A stretch of DNA of 64,000 nucleotides from Clostridiales bacterium. GTDB lineage: Bacteria; Bacillota; Clostridia; Saccharofermentanales; Saccharofermentanaceae. Each line of letters starts with the position of its first letter. Within the stretch, counting starts at the first letter, position 1. The stretch spans positions 38,723-102,722 of the forward strand of contig JAFZVE010000068.1 of the NCBI GenBank assembly GCA_017617995.1, given 5' to 3'. Shown here one piece after another: positions 23,832 through 31,681 of the stretch. The notes beneath the pieces were generated by a model. That model was not told where the DNA came from. It saw only the letters and a list, made by a program, of their open reading frames with translations, and searched no databases. The position numbers and the translations under genes were made by a program.

Positions 23832-24728
23832 ATGAGTGAGAACGAGTATTCCCGAAGAATAAAAGAAGATATACGTAAGATCGGATATAAGTCTGAAGAG
23901 GAATATGCCGCAGAGATGGCGGCGATCTGCCTATGCTCCGGCTATTCTATTGATGCGGCCAAGGCACTTGTCCGTGTCACGTGTAGTAATGACTCGGCTG
24001 CTCAGCGCCTCGTCTCGGATGCGAAGGCAAGCGGTACGGGACTTGTTCCTTCGGGACCCGAGAGGGTAGGAAGAAGAGGCGGAAGCGTATATGAAGTGCT
24101 TTTCGAGGAGGAACAATTCCTGACATTTATCGATGACTATCTTCTTCCGGATGTGATCTCGGATCAGATCGCGTCGGACGAGAATCAGCGGCGTGCGATG
24201 ATGCGCGGTGCTTTTGTCGCGAGAGGGTCGATGAGTGATCCGAATCGCGCATTCCGTCTGGAGATCCTGTGCAAAACGGATGCTTTTGTGAAGATGCTGG
24301 TCCTTCTTCTGCATGCGGAGAACATCCGGCCCATGACGAGGGTGATTGATACTTCTTGGTCCATATACTTTAAGAAACATGAGGAGATCTGCGATTTTCT
24401 GGTGATCCTGGGTGCGACGAATCTGATGTTGGAGATCCAGAATATCCGTGCCCGGCACGAAGTGAACCGTATGGTGACACGCTCCGTGAATCTGGATAAC
24501 TGGACAATGAAGCAGCAGGCGGAAGCGAGCGCCAGAAGAACAAAGCAGCTCGAGGAACTTCTCGCTTCGGAGAAGGCGGCCCGAATCCCGAGGGAACTTC
24601 TGGAAGTGGCGAGAGTCCATATCGATAATCCGGGTCTGTCGCTGGCGGAACTGGGGAAACTGATGGATCCGCCGATCAGTAAATCCGGTATGAACCACCG
24701 TTTGAAAAAACTTCTCGATTATCTCTGA
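23832..24728 (+). CDS. whiA: DNA-binding protein WhiA
   Basis: WhiA is a conserved Gram-positive regulator related to LAGLIDADG homing endonucleases; it supports sporulation in Streptomyces and division in Bacillus. The 298-residue protein has the LAGLIDADG-like core (RRAMMRGAFVARGSMSDP, the equivalent of the R-x-FLRGAFLAxGS motif) and a C-terminal helix-turn-helix (LSLAELGKLMDPPISKSGMNHRLKKL). yvcK, usually just before it, is missing. Last gene of the hprK operon. Confidence 0.96.
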   Translation: MSENEYSRRIKEDIRKIGYKSEEEYAAEMAAICLCSGYSIDAAKALVRVTCSNDSAAQRLVSDAKASGTGLVPSGPERVGRRGGSVYEVLFEEEQFLTFIDDYLLPDVISDQIASDENQRRAMMRGAFVARGSMSDPNRAFRLEILCKTDAFVKMLVLLLHAENIRPMTRVIDTSWSIYFKKHEEICDFLVILGATNLMLEIQNIRARHEVNRMVTRSVNLDNWTMKQQAEASARRTKQLEELLASEKAARIPRELLEVARVHIDNPGLSLAELGKLMDPPISKSGMNHRLKKLLDYL

Positions 24729-24856
24729 CACGAAGTGAACTGGTTGCAACATCGTCGAACTTCCCAAACATTTTTTATTCTGCTATACTGTGCATGGCGA
24801 ATTAAGATGGTTACGCAGACCTGTCTTAGTTCTCTTTTATTTTGTTCGAGGGGGAT

Positions 24857-24925
24857 ATGGGATTAGGATACGTAAGTCTCGATGGAACGAAGCAGATCAC
24901 GGAAGTGAAAGAGAAGAAGGGCTGA
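24857..24925 (+). CDS. Possible 22-residue small protein
   Basis: A GAGGGGG ribosome-site-like sequence five bases before an ATG opens a frame MGLGYVSLDGTKQITEVKEK(KG). A -10-like TATACT lies at about 24784 and a terminator 30 bp after the stop, so a short transcript of about 200 nt is likely. It could be a small protein or only a small RNA. No homologue is recognised. Confidence 0.3.
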   Translation: MGLGYVSLDGTKQITEVKEKKG

Positions 24926-24954
24926 TCGTCAGTATCGAATCGGATAAAAACAGA

Positions 24955-24988
24955 GGGTGTCTCGTATAATCACGAGGCACCCTTTTTC
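24955..24988 (+). terminator. Rho-independent terminator
   Basis: The stem GGGTGTCTCGT / ACGAGGCACCC (one T-G pair) with loop ATAATC is followed by T5. It closes the short transcript after whiA. Confidence 0.85.
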
Positions 24989-25005
24989 ATTTAGGTGAAA
25001 AACTA

Positions 25006-25035
25006 TTGACATATTATTCAATACCGCTCTATAAT
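25006..25035 (+). promoter_or_regulatory. Promoter of the padR operon
   Basis: TTGACA (25006-25011) and TATAAT (25030-25035) are both perfect consensus, 18 bp apart. Confidence 0.85.
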
Positions 25036-25063
25036 CAGTATTGTTGAATATACAGTACTGATT
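25033..25063. promoter_or_regulatory. Probable PadR operator
   Basis: A perfect 8-bp inverted repeat AATCAGTA / TACTGATT with a 15-bp centre overlaps the -10 box and the transcription start. A dyad in this place before a PadR-family gene suggests autorepression. Confidence 0.6.
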
Positions 25064-25109
25064 AACATGTAGCATCTATAGAAAAAGAAAGAAAAGGAGG
25101 AAGGCAATC

Positions 25110-25427
25110 ATGAATGTTCAATTCAAGAAAGGCGTGCTTGACCTTTGCGTTCTGGCGATGCTGAAAGACAGTGACCGCTATGGATATGAACTGGCCAGCA
25201 CACTGTCGGAGACCATCATGATCTCGGACGGAACCGTGTATCCGCTTCTTCGTAAACTGGCAGCAGACGGCCTCGTGGCTTCGTACCTGCAGGAATCGCA
25301 GAGCGGTCCGCCGCGGAAGTATTACAGCCTGACAGCGATGGGTAAGATCCGTCTTACGGAGCTTCTCGATGACTGGAATTCCTTCACGGCAAGTGTAAAT
25401 AAGATCGTAGGAGGGAAGAGCGCATGA
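25110..25427 (+). CDS. PadR-family transcriptional regulator
   Basis: The 105-residue protein is a short PadR repressor: a winged helix (GVLDLCVLAMLKDSDRYGYELASTL, ISDGTVYPLLRKLAADGLV, YYSLTAMGK) with one C-terminal helix for dimerisation. AAAGGAGG precedes the ATG. It overlaps the next gene by ATGA, and a dyad overlaps its promoter, so it probably represses its own operon and responds to a membrane or envelope signal, as other PadR-DUF1700 pairs are thought to do. Confidence 0.92.
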   Translation: MNVQFKKGVLDLCVLAMLKDSDRYGYELASTLSETIMISDGTVYPLLRKLAADGLVASYLQESQSGPPRKYYSLTAMGKIRLTELLDDWNSFTASVNKIVGGKSA

Positions 25428-26269
25428 ATAAGAAAGAATATATCTCTGCGCTTCGCGCGCAGCTCCGTAGACTCCCTTCTGATGATGTGGAGGATATCGT
25501 AAAAGAGTTTGAGACGCACTTCGAGATCGGCCTTTCCGAAGGAAAGAAAGAGAGCGAGATCGCAGCGAAACTCGGATCTCCGGAAGAAGTCGCGCAGATC
25601 TATTTAAGTGATACTGTACCGTCCTTCGATGTTGCCGCTGCCGCAAATGCAGGCGCTGCACCGTTTCCGATGGTACCGGTCAAGACCGGGATGGTCATCG
25701 ACCGTGGCGTAGGTCCGCAGACCGCGGCCGGGTTCGCAACCGGCGGATTCGCCAAGCCGCTCGCAAGTGACCCGCCGAAGAACCAGTCGCCGAAGACAGA
25801 ACCGGAAGACTATAAGTTCGCACACACCGGTGCTAAGGAGCACGAGGAGTACACGGATGTCGGTCGTCAGGGCGGGAAGGAATACACCCTTCCGAACTAC
25901 ACGAACTATCCGACCCAGGATCCGAATGCAGTACGCCCGCAGGATAAAGAGCATCATGTTCTTTTCGCTGTCCTGTTCACGATCTTCGTATTCGTACCTG
26001 TATGGATCATGGCACTGGTCCTGTTGCTGCTCATTATCGGACTTCCGATCGGACTCGGAGTCCTGTCCGGTATTCTCTTCAGCTGGGTTCCGAGCCTTAC
26101 CTACTGCGTAGGTGGAACGGTCTGCCTGGCCATCAGCCTGGCATTCGGCGCGATCACAGCAGCATTTATCGCATTCTTCGCGATCAAAGGATTCGTACTG
26201 GGCACGATCGCATATATCCGCTTCCTTGCTAAGGACAATCGCAAGGGCGTGAAAGGAGGAGCAGCATGA
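25424..26269 (+). CDS. DUF1700 (HAAS-domain) membrane protein
   Basis: The first 65 residues (MNKKEYISALRAQLRRLP, then VEDIVKEFETHFEIGLSEGK and KLGSPEEVAQIY) are the HAAS/DUF1700 signature normally encoded next to PadR regulators. An Ala/Pro-rich middle part follows, then two or three membrane segments (about residues 175-260) of the DUF1700 type. It overlaps padR and the next gene by four bases each, so the three are translationally coupled. Confidence 0.85.
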   Translation: MNKKEYISALRAQLRRLPSDDVEDIVKEFETHFEIGLSEGKKESEIAAKLGSPEEVAQIYLSDTVPSFDVAAAANAGAAPFPMVPVKTGMVIDRGVGPQTAAGFATGGFAKPLASDPPKNQSPKTEPEDYKFAHTGAKEHEEYTDVGRQGGKEYTLPNYTNYPTQDPNAVRPQDKEHHVLFAVLFTIFVFVPVWIMALVLLLLIIGLPIGLGVLSGILFSWVPSLTYCVGGTVCLAISLAFGAITAAFIAFFAIKGFVLGTIAYIRFLAKDNRKGVKGGAA

Positions 26270-26625
26270 AGAAAGGAACGACAGTTTGTATCGTAATCAT
26301 GGCCGCGTGCTTCGTTCTCTCGCTGTGCTTCCTGTTTATCAGTGCGGGACTCTATATCGCCGGAGGTACCAAGGAACTGGCCGACCGGATCCGCACAGGA
26401 AAATGGGATGACATCGACGAGAAGTTCGAGTTCGTCAAGGTCGATAAGGAAGAAGGCGTGGAGGTCGATATTCCCGGTATCCATGTTATTGTGGATGATC
26501 TCGGCGTCGACGTCAACGTGATCGGTATCCATGTCGACATGCGTGATGACGAAGAAGGAGCGAAGAAGCCGGCGGATACATCCGCAGAGACTGAAAAGGC
26601 AGCGACAGAGACATCTGCAGCCTGA
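26266..26625 (+). CDS. Small membrane protein of the padR operon
   Basis: The 119-residue protein has one N-terminal hydrophobic segment (about residues 6-30), probably a membrane anchor, then an outside or cytoplasmic domain with a repeated pattern VEVDIPGIHVIVDD / VDVNVIGIHVDMRDD, and a Lys/Glu/Thr/Ala-rich tail. In similar operons this place is taken by a larger DUF4097 beta-helix protein; here only two short beta repeats are present. Start overlaps the DUF1700 stop (ATGA). Confidence 0.7.
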   Translation: MKKGTTVCIVIMAACFVLSLCFLFISAGLYIAGGTKELADRIRTGKWDDIDEKFEFVKVDKEEGVEVDIPGIHVIVDDLGVDVNVIGIHVDMRDDEEGAKKPADTSAETEKAATETSAA

Positions 26626-26655
26626 TCTTATAGTAGAAAAAGAAACTGAAGATGG

Positions 26656-26691
26656 GGCGTGTGCCGGAGCAATTCGGCGCACGCCTTTTTT
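26656..26691 (+). terminator. Rho-independent terminator of the padR operon
   Basis: GGCGTGTGCCG / CGGCGCACGCC stem, loop GAGCAATT, then T6. Confidence 0.9.
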
Positions 26692-26700
26692 GAAAAATTC

Positions 26701-26729
26701 TTGACATCGGAAACATTTCGCCGCATAAT
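26701..26729 (+). promoter_or_regulatory. Promoter of the T-box leader
   Basis: TTGACA (26701-26706) and CATAAT (26724-26729) are 17 bp apart. Confidence 0.8.
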
Positions 26730-26735
26730 CACACT

Positions 26736-27066
26736 ATCAGTTAAATGCGCTGACGGAGAAGAGTAGCGATCGGATGTCGTACAGGGCGTGCGGGCGGAGG
26801 AATTGAGAGCCTGCATACGAAGAAAGATCAGTCGAAGTTCCCTCCCGAGCAGATTCTCTGAACACATGGTCCGGTGCTTCCTATACGGATAGAACGGAAA
26901 CCGCGAGAGTAGGGGAATACGGAGAGCCCGCCGTTACTTGGGGCAGAGGCTGTTAGGCCTTGAGAGTGCGAGTGCTTTTCACAAAGGAAAGACTCGAAAA
27001 TGGGTGGTACCGCGAAAGAGAGATTTCGTCCCATTGCTGTAGGAATAGACGGCAATGGGACTTTTT
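26736..27066 (+). promoter_or_regulatory. T-box riboswitch, apparent Phe (UUC) specifier
   Basis: The leader holds the T-box sequence GGGTGGTACCGCG (27002-27014) and, after it, a terminator stem GTCCCATTGC / GCAATGGGAC with T5 (27028-27066). Stem I starts with the GAGTAG motif near 26761 and returns through GATC...GAAG. Directly after GAA-G is TTC at 26839-26841, the place of the specifier codon, so it appears to read uncharged tRNA-Phe. The T-box bulge TGGT fits a tRNA with discriminator A, as tRNA-Phe has. Lower-stem pairs CTG/CAG, CG/CG and GGAG/CTCC support this fold. It controls the phenylacetate-CoA ligase gene. Confidence 0.88.
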
Positions 27067-27100
27067 GTTGCCGTCAGAAAACGAAAGGCAGGTAGTAAAG

Positions 27101-28423
27101 ATGAGAAGAGAAGTGAACTCATGGATCTATGATCCGAAAGCCGAGTGCATGTCGGATGATGAGCGCGCACAGGTACAGAGCGAGCGCCTGATCAAGTGCG
27201 TCAACCGCATGTGGGAGAATGTTCCGTACTATAGAAAACGTATGGAAGAAAAGGGTGTTCAGCCGGGCGACATCAAGAGCGTCGCGGATCTGCCGAAGCT
27301 CCCATTCACAGATAAATTCGATTTCAGAGATAACTATCCGTTCGGAACACTGGCGGTGCCGCGTGAGCAGCTCGTTCGTGTACATGCTTCTTCCGGAACG
27401 ACCGGTAAGATGAAGGTCGTCGGTTATACCGCTAACGACGTTAAGCTCTGGAACTCCGTTCTCTGCCGTGCGATGGCAAGATCCGGCGTAGAAAAGGGTG
27501 ACCTCGTACATATCGCTTATGGTTACGGCCTGTTCACAGGCGGCCTTGGCCCACACTATGCCTGTGCCGATATGGGATGCGTCGCACTTCCTGTTTCCGG
27601 TGGTAACACCGCAAGACAGATCACGATCCTTCGTGAGTGGAAGCCACAGGTCCTGATGTGCACACCGACATATGCACTTCATATCGCTGACCAGCTCGAA
27701 GCGGCCGGCATCGATAAGAGCGAACTCAACCTCCGCTGCGGTATCTTCGGCGCAGAGGCCTGGACGATCGAGATGAGAGATCAGATCGAAGAAAAGCTCG
27801 GCCTTCGTGCTTTCGATATCTATGGTCTTACAGAGATCTGCGGACCTGGTGTAGGATGCTCCTGCGACAAGTCCGATCTGATCCACATCGAAGCGGATCA
27901 CTTCATCCCGGAGATTGTGGATCCGGAGACAGGCGAGCCGCTCCCGGACGGAGAACTCGGTGAACTCGTATTCTCCTCTATCTCTAAGGAAGGTGTACCG
28001 CTCCTGCGTTACAATACACACGACCTGACACGCCTGTACCACGGCAAATGTGAGTGCGGACGTACCACACCGAAGATCGAGAAGGTCACAGGCCGTGCCG
28101 ACGACATGATGATCATCCGCGGCGTCAACGTATTCCCGTCCCAGATCGAGGCTGTTCTCCTCGCGCACAGTGAGGTCGAGCCACACTACATGATCTACCT
28201 CGATCGTGTTCAGAATCTCGACAGAATGACCGTTAAGGTCGAGATGACTCCTTCGTTCTTCTCCGACTCCATCCGTGAGATCGAAAAGACCGAGAGAATG
28301 CTCGAAGGCGAGATCGCATCCATGACCGGTATCCACGCGAAGATCAAGCTCTGCGAGCCGAGAAGTCTTCCGAGATCCGAAGGAAAGATGAAGCGAGTCA
28401 TCGACGAGCGGTTCAGCAAGTAA
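27101..28423 (+). CDS. paaK: Phenylacetate-CoA ligase family protein
   Basis: The 440-residue protein is an AMP-forming acyl-CoA ligase of the PaaK family: ASSGTTGKMKVVGYT near residue 100 (P-loop), YGLTEICGPGVG, RYNTHDLTRL and a C-terminal lid with GRADDMMIIRGVNVFPSQIE. In anaerobes such ligases activate aryl acids made from aromatic amino acids by Phe/Trp/Tyr fermentation, or supply phenylacetyl-CoA for reductive synthesis of the amino acid. The T-box upstream links it to phenylalanine. The frame is open to 26960, but that lies inside the T-box; 27101 follows the antiterminator and fits homology. Confidence 0.92.
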   Translation: MRREVNSWIYDPKAECMSDDERAQVQSERLIKCVNRMWENVPYYRKRMEEKGVQPGDIKSVADLPKLPFTDKFDFRDNYPFGTLAVPREQLVRVHASSGTTGKMKVVGYTANDVKLWNSVLCRAMARSGVEKGDLVHIAYGYGLFTGGLGPHYACADMGCVALPVSGGNTARQITILREWKPQVLMCTPTYALHIADQLEAAGIDKSELNLRCGIFGAEAWTIEMRDQIEEKLGLRAFDIYGLTEICGPGVGCSCDKSDLIHIEADHFIPEIVDPETGEPLPDGELGELVFSSISKEGVPLLRYNTHDLTRLYHGKCECGRTTPKIEKVTGRADDMMIIRGVNVFPSQIEAVLLAHSEVEPHYMIYLDRVQNLDRMTVKVEMTPSFFSDSIREIEKTERMLEGEIASMTGIHAKIKLCEPRSLPRSEGKMKRVIDERFSK

Positions 28424-28442
28424 TCGACTAATCAGTAATCAA

Positions 28443-28520
28443 AAGAAAGGGAACGTCTCCTTGCGACTTCGGACAGTTTGCTAAAGCAAAACTTGTCGCT
28501 CGGAGAGGTTCCCTTTCTTT
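28443..28520. repeat. Inverted-repeat element, type A core (copy A2)
   Basis: Arms AAGAAAGGGAAC / GTTCCCTTTCTT, then TCTCC / GGAGA, enclose the type A core (GCGAC, ACAGTTTGCT, GCAAAACT, GTCGC). T5 follows on the plus strand, so it probably also terminates the paaK transcript. Arms are unlike those of A1 and A3. Confidence 0.8.
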
Positions 28521-28667
28521 TTACTTTCCTACTTCGATTTCTTGCTGAAGCGCTCTTCCTTTTTGCAAGGAGCGCTGCATTTAGCGTGCGATATTTCGGA
28601 CGGGAGTGTCTCGATAGCTACTAAAGAAAGTGTATAATTTTTCTTGTAACGAAAGGAGTTACGGAAA

Positions 28668-29897
28668 ATGGCAACACTTTGTAGAAATTGTAATCATGCG
28701 CTGGTGTACGACCCGGCGATCAGGAAGATGCACTGCTCGTATTGTGGAAGTGCTTTTGAAGCGGAGGATGTGGAGTCTGAGGCGAAGAAGTATCGTGAGA
28801 CTGAGCGCGTGCTGACTCGGGGAGAGGTGTTCGGGGACGATGAAGTCTTCGAGGAATTCCTCGAGGGTTATGTGTATACGTGCAGCGAGTGTGGCGGCGA
28901 GATCGTTCTTCATGGATCGGAGTCTTCTACGAAGTGTATCTTCTGCGGAAACCCGAATGTGGTGTTCTCCCGTATGGCGAAGGAGAAGATGCCGGACTAT
29001 ATCATCCCGTTTTCCATCACGAGAGAGCAGGCTATGACGTCAATAAGACGCGTGATCGATAAAGCGGTCTTTCTGCCGAAGGAACTGAAGAAGATCAAGA
29101 TCGAGGACATCCGCGGCATCTATCTTCCGTACTGGATCGTGAATGCGAATCACGAGGAGACGGCGGTGTTGCAGGTGAGAGCGCAAAATCCTTGCTTGAC
29201 GAAATATCAGTACGTCGGAAGGAAGGGCAGCATCTGTCTGCAGAATTTTCCGATCGACGGGTGCCGGATACTCTCGGATGAGAGCAGCACGAGACTCGAG
29301 CCCTTTGATCTGTCGGCTATGAAGCCTTTCGATGAGGACTATTTGCTGGGCTTCTATTCGAATTCATCGGATATCACGTACGATGATCTGTATATTGCGG
29401 CACAGAGAAGAGGCAAGGAGATCTTCGATCAGGGAACGAAGGCCGATACCGGCGATAAGTATGCGAAGGTCATGGGAGAGGTACATGAGACCGCTATCCT
29501 GAATAACTACAAGTACGCGATGTTCCCGGTGTGGTTCGTGACGTTCCGATATGACGGCCAGCCGCACACGATCCTCGTGAACGGCCAGACCGGAAAGGTC
29601 GTATGCGGGCTTCCCTGGAATAACAAGAAGTACTGGGTCATGTCGATCCTCCTCGGAATTGCCATCATGCTGGCGCTGGTCGTCGGACTGAATCTGGCGC
29701 TGAAGGGCATCCAGGTGAATGGCACCGGCAAGGAGTCTTCTGAATATGTTACGGCCCGTTTTATAGCAGGATTCGGATTAGGGTTTAGCTCGATCGCATT
29801 CGTATGTGCACTGGCAAAACTCTCGAAGGTAAAAAAACAGCTGCAACTGACGCAGTCAGGCACGACCTTCCGCTTCGTAAGCAAGAGACAGGAGTAA
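28668..29897 (+). CDS. Two-zinc-ribbon membrane protein
   Basis: The 409-residue protein starts with one zinc ribbon (CRNCNHAL...CSYCGSAF, residues 5-30) and has a second (CSECGGE...CIFCGNP, about 72-95). A mixed alpha/beta region (about 100-300) and two C-terminal membrane segments (about 322-345 and 365-385) follow. Proteins of this build are often mis-annotated as PriA-like helicases; no helicase motif is present. The function is unknown. GAAAGGAG precedes the ATG and TGTATAAT lies at 28631-28638. Confidence 0.8.
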   Translation: MATLCRNCNHALVYDPAIRKMHCSYCGSAFEAEDVESEAKKYRETERVLTRGEVFGDDEVFEEFLEGYVYTCSECGGEIVLHGSESSTKCIFCGNPNVVFSRMAKEKMPDYIIPFSITREQAMTSIRRVIDKAVFLPKELKKIKIEDIRGIYLPYWIVNANHEETAVLQVRAQNPCLTKYQYVGRKGSICLQNFPIDGCRILSDESSTRLEPFDLSAMKPFDEDYLLGFYSNSSDITYDDLYIAAQRRGKEIFDQGTKADTGDKYAKVMGEVHETAILNNYKYAMFPVWFVTFRYDGQPHTILVNGQTGKVVCGLPWNNKKYWVMSILLGIAIMLALVVGLNLALKGIQVNGTGKESSEYVTARFIAGFGLGFSSIAFVCALAKLSKVKKQLQLTQSGTTFRFVSKRQE

Positions 29898-29901
29898 AAA
29901 A

Positions 29902-30183
29902 ATGGTAATGATATATATCTTTTTGGTTGTGTTCGGCACAGCGACCGGAATCGGACTGGCCATGTGGATCCTGGCCTCGAAACTGGAAAAGAGAAACAGT
30001 TATGGTGACAACCATGGCGATGCGACACTGTACTCGACGAGCCTGACGATCACGGACCGCTCGGAGAGAATGGCGCCGAAGAACGATCTTATGGTGAACT
30101 ATATCAATCTGCATACTCCGCAGAAACCGCAGTATCCGACTGCGCCCAGAGGCAGCGCACCGGTCGAAAAAGTAAAGAGATGA
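29902..30183 (+). CDS. Small single-pass membrane protein
   Basis: The 93-residue protein has one N-terminal hydrophobic segment (about residues 3-26) and a polar, Pro-rich tail. It starts four bases after the stop of the zinc-ribbon membrane protein and has CAGGAG eight bases upstream, so it is probably in the same operon. No family is recognised. Confidence 0.55.
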   Translation: MVMIYIFLVVFGTATGIGLAMWILASKLEKRNSYGDNHGDATLYSTSLTITDRSERMAPKNDLMVNYINLHTPQKPQYPTAPRGSAPVEKVKR

Positions 30184-30303
30184 TGTAAAGGAAGCGGATC
30201 ATCTTTTCTTCTAAGGGGAGACGGCTGGGAAAGAGTATCCTTCCAACCTCCATGATGTGATGTATAATAAAAAAAGTAGACGCAGAAGGAGAGCAACGGT
30301 GCC

Positions 30304-31638
30304 ATGCCTTTTCATATTTTAGAGGGCGATATTACCCGCATCCATGTAGATGCGATCGTCAATGCGGCGAACAATTCGCTTCTTGGCGGTGGCGGTGTCG
30401 ATGGCGCGATCCATCGCGCAGCCGGACCGCGCCTTCTCGAGGAATGCAGGACACTTCACGGCTGTAAGACCGGCGAGGCAAAAGCGACGCTCGGGTATGA
30501 CCTTCCTGCGAAATACGTGATCCACACCGTCGGTCCGATCTGGCAGGGCGGCGGATGCGGTGAAGAAGAACTGCTTCGCTCTGCGTATCGGAATTCCCTA
30601 AATCTTGCGATAGAGAAGAACTGTGAATCAGTGGCTTTCCCGCTCATCTCCAGCGGTGTGTACGGTTACCCGCTCGAGCAGGCGCTTGACGTGGCCGTCA
30701 GTACGATCCGCGATTTTCTTGCGGAAAACGAGATGGATGTGACGCTCGTTATCTTTGACCGGAGAAGTTTCCGTCTCAATAAAGAACTGCATGCCAATCT
30801 TTCCGGATTCGTCGACCATGTCTATGACGACGGAAATGCCGGTACGGGTGGAGCTGACAGGCTAGTCGGTAGTGCCGGTGCTTTTGCGGCGGGTGGCGCG
30901 ATCCCTCCTCAGGCGGCCGCCGCGCAGGCGATGCCGGATGCCGCGATGATGCAGGCTATGATGGGGAATGCAGCTGCCGCACAGGCGATGCGATGTGCTC
31001 CGGCCGCACCGATGGCAGATGCGGATGCACTGACACAGCATGCCGAGGCGAAGAAGGAACGCCGTTCTCTCTTTTCAAATCTTAAGAAATCTTCCGCCAA
31101 GCGAGCGGTATGCGATTCATCCAAGAGTGAGGAATCTTCCGGTGGAGCCGTTGCCGCAGAGGAACCTGTCTGCGGTGCGCCGGCCTCTGAACCGGTATGT
31201 GAAGAAGTCGATCTCGAGTGCCTCGATGAAGAGGTATGCTACGGGGTCGCGGAGAGTGTCCGGGTCAAGGATGACCTCGCTGCGGCACTTCGGAATCTTG
31301 ACGAGAGTTTCTCCCAGGCCCTCCTTCGCATGATCGACGCGCGGGGCATGAAGGACTCCGAGTGTTATAAGAAAGCGAACATCGACAGGAAACTATTCTC
31401 GAAGATAAGAAGTGATGTGAATTACCGGCCGAGCAAACAGACCGTGCTGGCCTTTGCTGTAGCGCTGGAACTGGACCTTGCGGAAACAAGGGCGTTTCTG
31501 CAGAAGGCGGGCTTTGCCCTGTCGAGGTCCAATAAGGCAGATGTGATCGTGGAGTACTTCATAGCCAATGGGATCTACGACATGTACAGCATCAATGAAG
31601 CGCTTTTCGCGTATGACCAGAATCTGCTGGGCGCGTAA
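30304..31638 (+). CDS. Macro-domain protein with C-terminal regulatory domain
   Basis: Residues 1-165 form a macro domain of the O-acetyl-ADP-ribose deacetylase type (YmdB-like): [39 protein letters not shown]. An Ala/Met-rich, then Ser/Glu/Cys-rich linker (about 180-310) leads to a C-terminal helical domain (about 320-444) with [13 protein letters not shown] and [14 protein letters not shown], a helix-turn-helix-like pattern that also occurs on other clostridial signalling proteins. It may hydrolyse ADP-ribose modifications and bind nucleic acid; the second part is inferred. GGAGAG lies before the ATG. Confidence 0.85.
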   Translation: MPFHILEGDITRIHVDAIVNAANNSLLGGGGVDGAIHRAAGPRLLEECRTLHGCKTGEAKATLGYDLPAKYVIHTVGPIWQGGGCGEEELLRSAYRNSLNLAIEKNCESVAFPLISSGVYGYPLEQALDVAVSTIRDFLAENEMDVTLVIFDRRSFRLNKELHANLSGFVDHVYDDGNAGTGGADRLVGSAGAFAAGGAIPPQAAAAQAMPDAAMMQAMMGNAAAAQAMRCAPAAPMADADALTQHAEAKKERRSLFSNLKKSSAKRAVCDSSKSEESSGGAVAAEEPVCGAPASEPVCEEVDLECLDEEVCYGVAESVRVKDDLAAALRNLDESFSQALLRMIDARGMKDSECYKKANIDRKLFSKIRSDVNYRPSKQTVLAFAVALELDLAETRAFLQKAGFALSRSNKADVIVEYFIANGIYDMYSINEALFAYDQNLLGA

Positions 31639-31681
31639 AGAAATATAAAAACTGAATAAGGTACTATCAGGAGGAAAAACC

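Noticed and set aside
26960..27100. N-terminal extension of the PaaK-like protein
   Set aside because: It would translate the T-box and its terminator; homology starts after 27101.
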